Positions 59,978 through 64,000 of a DNA stretch of 64,000 bases are shown here, one piece after another. Both the position numbers and the translations under genes were made by a program. The notes below the pieces were generated by a model, which had not been told where the DNA came from, did no database searches, and saw nothing but the letters and a program-made list of their open reading frames with translations. The first letter of the stretch is position 1. Each line of letters begins with the position of its first letter. The DNA is from Acinetobacter sp. ANC 4204 (GTDB taxonomy: Bacteria > Pseudomonadota > Gammaproteobacteria > Pseudomonadales > Moraxellaceae). The stretch lies in the NCBI RefSeq assembly GCF_002135205.1, contig NZ_NEFZ01000001.1, forward strand, positions 720,041 through 784,040, written 5' to 3'.

Positions 59978-60859
59978 TTAAAAACCTAACTTTGCTTTCC
60001 ACTTTTCCAGTAAAGCATCGGTATCGTGGTCATTGGGGTGAAAACCGGGTTTGAAATACATCATCATTTCACGCCCCATCCCCGTTATAATGCCTTTCGA
60101 TGGGCTATATCCATAGGTATAAATATCTTTTAATGCCGCCATGTTCAACAGTTTGTCTTGTTGCAATAACCGAAATACGAAATACGACTGTACAAGGAAC
60201 AGAATTGCCATTGCTGCAACCAAAGAGCTGGTTCTTAAAAGATATGCTTTTAAGCCTTTACCAAAAATACCTTCAAAAACATCATAAGCCACTGCTTTAT
60301 GTTCATTTTCTTCAATCGCATGCCATAACCACATGGTTTTCATGGTTTCATCTGTCATAAGTTCTTGGATGTGTTTATTGACCAACAGTTGAGAGGCAAT
60401 CGTTGCAGTAAAATGCTCTAACGCTGTAGTTGCGGTTAAATCGACCATTTCTTGAGTAATGCCCACAGGTTTACCTAAAAAAGCAAATACTTTACGCGTG
60501 GTCTGAATCGCACGATCAGTATAGTGATCAAGGGTTGCCACATCATGTCCATATTTTTGTGCTGATGCATTAAAGCCTTCATGCTCTTGCGTATGCATCG
60601 CCTCTTGACCAATAAACGCTGAAATTTCCTTTTGCAGTTCAGCATTGTCTTTGATTGCTGGATGCTGGCGTACGGCACGGACACTGTCGATAAAAAACAT
60701 CTCACCTGCCGGAAAGAGTGCCGATAAAGCTGTCATAAAATGGGTCAGCCCTGCCGAACCATTCATCCAATATTCAGGCACATTTTCAAACTCAAAGTTC
60801 ATTCGACGTACAGGGAAACTCGCACCTGCGCGATTGGTAATTTTTACCTTGGCATTCAT
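59978..60859 (-). CDS. Metal-dependent hydrolase family protein (PF10118 type)
   Basis: 293 residues. Conserved carboxylate and His cluster in FIGQEAMHTQEHEGFNASAQ and LWHAIEENEHKAVAYDVFEG, typical of the PF10118 helical family, with a hydrophobic C-terminal segment (LVAAMAILFLVQSYFVFRLL). GGAG ribosome-binding site. The reaction is not known; the helical iron-binding look recalls desaturase-like proteins. Common in Acinetobacter next to flavin monooxygenase genes. Confidence 0.85.
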   Translation of the reverse strand: MNAKVKITNRAGASFPVRRMNFEFENVPEYWMNGSAGLTHFMTALSALFPAGEMFFIDSVRAVRQHPAIKDNAELQKEISAFIGQEAMHTQEHEGFNASAQKYGHDVATLDHYTDRAIQTTRKVFAFLGKPVGITQEMVDLTATTALEHFTATIASQLLVNKHIQELMTDETMKTMWLWHAIEENEHKAVAYDVFEGIFGKGLKAYLLRTSSLVAAMAILFLVQSYFVFRLLQQDKLLNMAALKDIYTYGYSPSKGIITGMGREMMMYFKPGFHPNDHDTDALLEKWKAKLGF

Positions 60860-61067
60860 CTTTCGGCTCCTATGAACATCCGATAAAGATATTCAATCCT
60901 TATATTTATTCTGTCTTTTTATCTTACGTGATTAGGCTCTGCCCATAAGTGCAGTTAAGGTCAGCAAAATATCAGTTTAGGACAGTTTTAGAGCTAAATT
61001 GTTAGACAATTCACCTACACCCAGATCCACCTGAAGATAGAAAGTTAGTACAAACAAAGATGATGAG

Positions 61068-61103
61068 CATAAAAAATAAGGCACTAGGCCTCATTTTTTA
61101 TGC
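61068..61103. terminator. Terminator downstream of the broken hydrolase gene
   Basis: Imperfect palindrome GCATAAAAAATAAGGC / GCCTCATTTTTTATGC around 61086, with A- and T-runs on the two sides; it overlaps the last codons of the broken gene. Confidence 0.65.
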
Positions 61104-61740
61104 TGCTACATGCACCAAATGCACGGGAACTTTTTCCTTTAAAAAGCCGATTTGCAAAGCAATATTCTTTTCAAAAACTTCACCTGAGCAAAGTTCAAAA
61201 TGATTACTTTGCAGCATGTAATAGCGTGCATTTGGCATTTTATGGACCGCCACACGCATTGCTGTTTCTGGAATGACTGTATCGTTTTGCCCTGAAATCA
61301 CCAAAATTGGCATATTCAATTTATGCACGGAACGAATCGGGTTATATAATGGTACCTCTAAGAAGATACGGGCCCGAGTTTTTGTTTTCCCAGTTCGCAT
61401 TCTCGGGAAGTTGCGACAGATAACCCTCCCATGCATCTGCTGTGGTCATGGCCGCATCATCCTGCACATGCCCAACAATTGGACGATAAACGGGTTTATT
61501 GAGCAAGCCACCCATCAAGTCACAAAGACCAACAACACTCAAACGGGCCAATTTTGCCAGTGGAACACCTTTCAAACTGGATAAACCACTGACAAGCGCT
61601 GCTTGAAGTAATACTGCACAAATTTCTGGATGATTGGCTGCAGTTTGAATCGCATGCCCACCCGAGAAAGAATACCCCCACCACTCATAAAACTTAATTG
61701 TTTTATATTCATGCCCATATTCCCTTTTCGGCAATTAATT
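61098..61740 (-). pseudogene. Broken alpha/beta hydrolase gene
   Basis: Two reverse-strand reading frames cover it. The upstream part (61342-61740) has GYSFSGGHAIQTAANHPEIC, the nucleophile-elbow GxSxGG form, and runs to ENANWENK. The downstream part (61098-61436, another frame) has KTRARIFLEVPLYNPIRSVH, then LVISGQNDTVIPETAMRVAV (acid residue region) and SNHFELCSGEVFEKN (catalytic His). They join by a frameshift near 61370-61395. The normal N-terminal ~100 residues are also missing: the frame reaches a stop just before LPKREYGH (61740) and then the monooxygenase end. Probably non-functional. Confidence 0.85.
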
Positions 61741-61786
61741 TTGGCGCATGTCTTCATCTACAGCATACGCCAAAGCCTTCCCCAAC

Positions 61787-63271
61787 TTATGCTGCCTTCA
61801 CTTTTCCTTTAGGCTTCTCTAAAACAACTGACCAAACCAGATTCGGACTATCAACGGATTGGTTAAACATTTCTGTATCTTTTTCAAGATTATGGCTAAC
61901 AAACCATTCGGAAGACTTTCCTTGACGTGGCAAGACCCAATCCCCTCGTTGTACATAACCCGATTGCATGCCATATACGATACTATGCTCTGTCTTCTCA
62001 TTGATTGGCGCAACCGCTTTAACAGCAGCCATTTGACGAATATCCAACTCATTGATTAAGCGACAAATATAATCACACGCTAAATCAATTTTGAGTGTCC
62101 AAGGCGCATTGGTATAACCAAATAAGTACGCAAAATTAGGAACATCCTGAATTAATGTTCCTTTATAACTCATTTTTTCATTCGGTTTAATCTGCTCTTG
62201 ATCGACCGAAATTTGAATCCCCCCAAGCATCTGTAACTCAAGGCCTGTAGCACTTACAATAATATCTGCATCAAGCATTTCACCTGATTTCAACAAAATA
62301 CCCTTTTCGCTAAAACACTCAATATGATCTGTTACAACAGAAGCTTTACCTTCGCGAATTACAGCAAATAAATCATTATCTGGAATAGCACAAAGACGCT
62401 CATCCCAAGGCATATATTTCGGTGTGAAGTGGGACATATCATAGTGCTCACCCAACGCTTTTTGCGCATTTGACAGCAAGAATGAGCGCATTTTATTCGG
62501 GAAACGACGTGATAATTTATAAATACCACGCTGCATAAAGATATTACGCTTACGGAAAATTTTATACACCAACTCTTCAGATAAGACTTTTCGGCAGGCA
62601 TCAACCAATTTGTCGGTATTTGGCACATTAATCACATAACTTGGAGAACGCTGCAACATCGTGATATGCGCCGTCTCATTTGCCATCGCAGGAATTAAAG
62701 TCACCGCAGTTGCGCCACTGCCAATCACCACCACACGTTTGTTTTTATAATCTAAGTTCTCTGGCCAGTGCTGCGGATGCACAAATTGCTCTTTAAAATT
62801 TTCCAAACCTTGATACTTTGGCGTATAACCTTGATCGTGGTTATAATAACCTGTAGCGGTGATCAGATAATTACAACCAAATTGACATACTTCGCCCGTT
62901 GCCTCATCTATCGCATCTACCGTCCAACGATTGGTTCGAGTGGAAAAATTTGCTGAGTTAATTTTAATACCGTACTGAATTTTCTGATCAATACCAAATT
63001 TTTCAGCTGTGTCTTTTAAATAGCTTTTTATGGACTCTCCAGCAGCTAAAACTTGATTACTATTCCAAGGGCTGAACTTAAAGCCAAAACTAATCACATC
63101 TGAGTCAGAGCGGATTCCAGGATAACGAAAAAGATCCCACGTCCCGCCTAAAGCCTGACGACGTTCTAAAATAGTAAATGATTTGTGCGGGCTTTGTTGA
63201 GTTAATTGGCATCCCATACCAATACCCGAAAGTCCTGCTCCGATGATGACGACATCATATTCCTTTTGCAT
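61787..63271 (-). CDS. EthA-like flavin-containing (Baeyer-Villiger) monooxygenase
   Basis: 494 residues. FAD motif VVIIGAGLSGIGMGCQL, ERRQALGGTWDLFRYPGIRS (EthA-like), NADPH motif VVVIGSGATAVTLIPAMANE. The Baeyer-Villiger fingerprint FxGxxxHxxxWP reads FKEQFVHPQHWP, with Glu in place of Gly. It likely inserts oxygen next to a ketone or oxidises sulfur compounds, with NADPH. AAGGAGATG ribosome-binding site. The broken hydrolase lies downstream. Confidence 0.88.
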   Translation of the reverse strand: MQKEYDVVIIGAGLSGIGMGCQLTQQSPHKSFTILERRQALGGTWDLFRYPGIRSDSDVISFGFKFSPWNSNQVLAAGESIKSYLKDTAEKFGIDQKIQYGIKINSANFSTRTNRWTVDAIDEATGEVCQFGCNYLITATGYYNHDQGYTPKYQGLENFKEQFVHPQHWPENLDYKNKRVVVIGSGATAVTLIPAMANETAHITMLQRSPSYVINVPNTDKLVDACRKVLSEELVYKIFRKRNIFMQRGIYKLSRRFPNKMRSFLLSNAQKALGEHYDMSHFTPKYMPWDERLCAIPDNDLFAVIREGKASVVTDHIECFSEKGILLKSGEMLDADIIVSATGLELQMLGGIQISVDQEQIKPNEKMSYKGTLIQDVPNFAYLFGYTNAPWTLKIDLACDYICRLINELDIRQMAAVKAVAPINEKTEHSIVYGMQSGYVQRGDWVLPRQGKSSEWFVSHNLEKDTEMFNQSVDSPNLVWSVVLEKPKGKVKAA

Positions 63272-63570
63272 TTTGCATCTCCTTGTCGCTTTTGTATTTT
63301 TCTTCCATTTATACTAATTCTTATGAAAATTAAAACTTGACATAATGAGACAGATATTTAACTCTAGGAGACAGGCTTAATAAGGGATAAGAATTGAATT
63401 TACTTCTTCTTTACAGCACATAAGCAACTAATTTATATAATTTTTATTAAAAAAAATCGTAAAACAAAACCATCTTATTACTAAATAAGGTTCATAAAAG
63501 CTTATCAATATTGCACTGTGGCAATAACTAACAATCCAACAAACAAAACATCTAACTAGACGCCATAAAA
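63272..63570. other. Gap between the monooxygenase and tuf
   Basis: About 300 bp of AT-rich sequence holding the monooxygenase promoter; no ORF or repeat of note seen before the tuf terminator. Confidence 0.5.
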
Positions 63571-63593
63571 AAAGCGCCCCAAAGGGGCGCTTT
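63571..63593 (-). terminator. tuf terminator
   Basis: AAAGCGCCCC / GGGGCGCTTT hairpin, T-run on the reverse strand (A-run on +), 18 nt beyond the tuf stop. Confidence 0.9.
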
Positions 63594-63610
63594 TTCACAC
63601 AATCAGATGA

Positions 63611-64000
63611 TTATGCAGTTACTTTAGCAACTACACCAGCACCAACTGTACGACCACCTTCACGGATCGCAAAACGTAGACCTGGGTCCATTGCGATTGG
63701 GTGGATTAATTCTACTGACATCTCAACGTTGTCACCAGGCATTACCATTTCTACGCCATCTTGTAGTTTGATCGCGCCAGTTACGTCAGTTGTACGGAAG
63801 TAGAACTGTGGACGGTAACCGTTAAGGAATGGAGTGTGACGACCACCTTCTTCTTTAGAAAGTACGTATACTTCTGCATCGAATTTAGTGTGCGGCTTGA
63901 TTGTACCTGGTTTAGCAAGTACTTGACCACGTTGTACGTCTTCACGCTTAGTACCACGTAGAAGAACACCACAGTTCTCGCCCGCACGGCCTTCGTCTAG
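63611..64000 (-). CDS. tuf: Elongation factor Tu (3' part; start beyond window)
   Basis: The reverse-strand frame ends [15 protein letters not shown] and stops at 63611-63613. It encodes about 129 C-terminal residues: [60 protein letters not shown] and [20 protein letters not shown], all typical of EF-Tu domain 3. EF-Tu delivers aminoacyl-tRNA to the ribosome. The rest lies to the right. Confidence 0.97.
   Translation of the reverse strand, partial: LDEGRAGENCGVLLRGTKREDVQRGQVLAKPGTIKPHTKFDAEVYVLSKEEGGRHTPFLNGYRPQFYFRTTDVTGAIKLQDGVEMVMPGDNVEMSVELIHPIAMDPGLRFAIREGGRTVGAGVVAKVTA

Overview
The window looks like chromosome of an Acinetobacter species (Moraxellaceae, Gammaproteobacteria). It is AT-rich. 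The core genes sit in groupings I associate with that genus: pilT-pilU divergent from a YggS gene, fur/bamE/rnfH, dut/algC-like/argB, minCDE, trxB-aat-bpt and a tuf gene. One small membrane protein matches the Acinetobacter-type ABZJ_00895 family, and the tmRNA tag reads ANDESYALAA. The assignment rests on recognition only; no search was run.

Positions 1 to about 18,000 are an accessory region. At the left edge, genes read leftward: hxsD and most of hxsB, two members of the His-Xaa-Ser (HXS) radical-SAM peptide-modification system; hxsC and hxsA would be expected beyond the window. Behind them lie six ~20-bp sites in two opposite-facing sets (resembling TnsB/TniA-type transposon-end sites), a gene remnant and the tail of an IS5-family transposase. 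A three-gene operon of exported proteins of unknown role follows (2280-6541). Next is a type I restriction-modification operon (hsdM-hsdS-...-hsdR, 7309-16591) that carries four additional genes between hsdS and hsdR: a small exported protein, an HNH nuclease with an EVE/PUA-like front, and two PD-(D/E)XK-type nuclease-like proteins. A short copy of the hsdS 3' end in the middle records an earlier rearrangement. The region ends with a frameshifted YhfG-like (Fic antitoxin-like) gene, an AlpA-type regulator with a small partner ORF, and ssrA (tmRNA), whose 3' end is a classic integration site.

From 18,000 rightward the genes are mostly housekeeping: glycerol kinase; an EmrAB-type efflux pair; YigI-like thioesterase; HemB and ThiO; an epimerase; a PAS-GGDEF diguanylate cyclase; SbcCD nuclease; PLP-binding protein; twitching-motility ATPases PilT/PilU; Fur, BamE, RnfH; hemerythrin; ArgB, phosphomannomutase, dUTPase, Rep helicase; an OmpA-like lipoprotein; MinCDE; FtsK; TrxB and the two N-end-rule transferases Aat and Bpt; RimI; a PF10118-type protein; an EthA-like Baeyer-Villiger monooxygenase next to a broken alpha/beta hydrolase; and the 3' part of tuf. 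A structured, terminator-ended stretch at about 26,957-27,145 is a candidate small RNA.

The most interesting items are the HXS cassette beside possible transposon-end repeats, the nuclease-loaded type I R-M operon with its hsdS scar, the uncharacterised exported trio, and the candidate sRNA.
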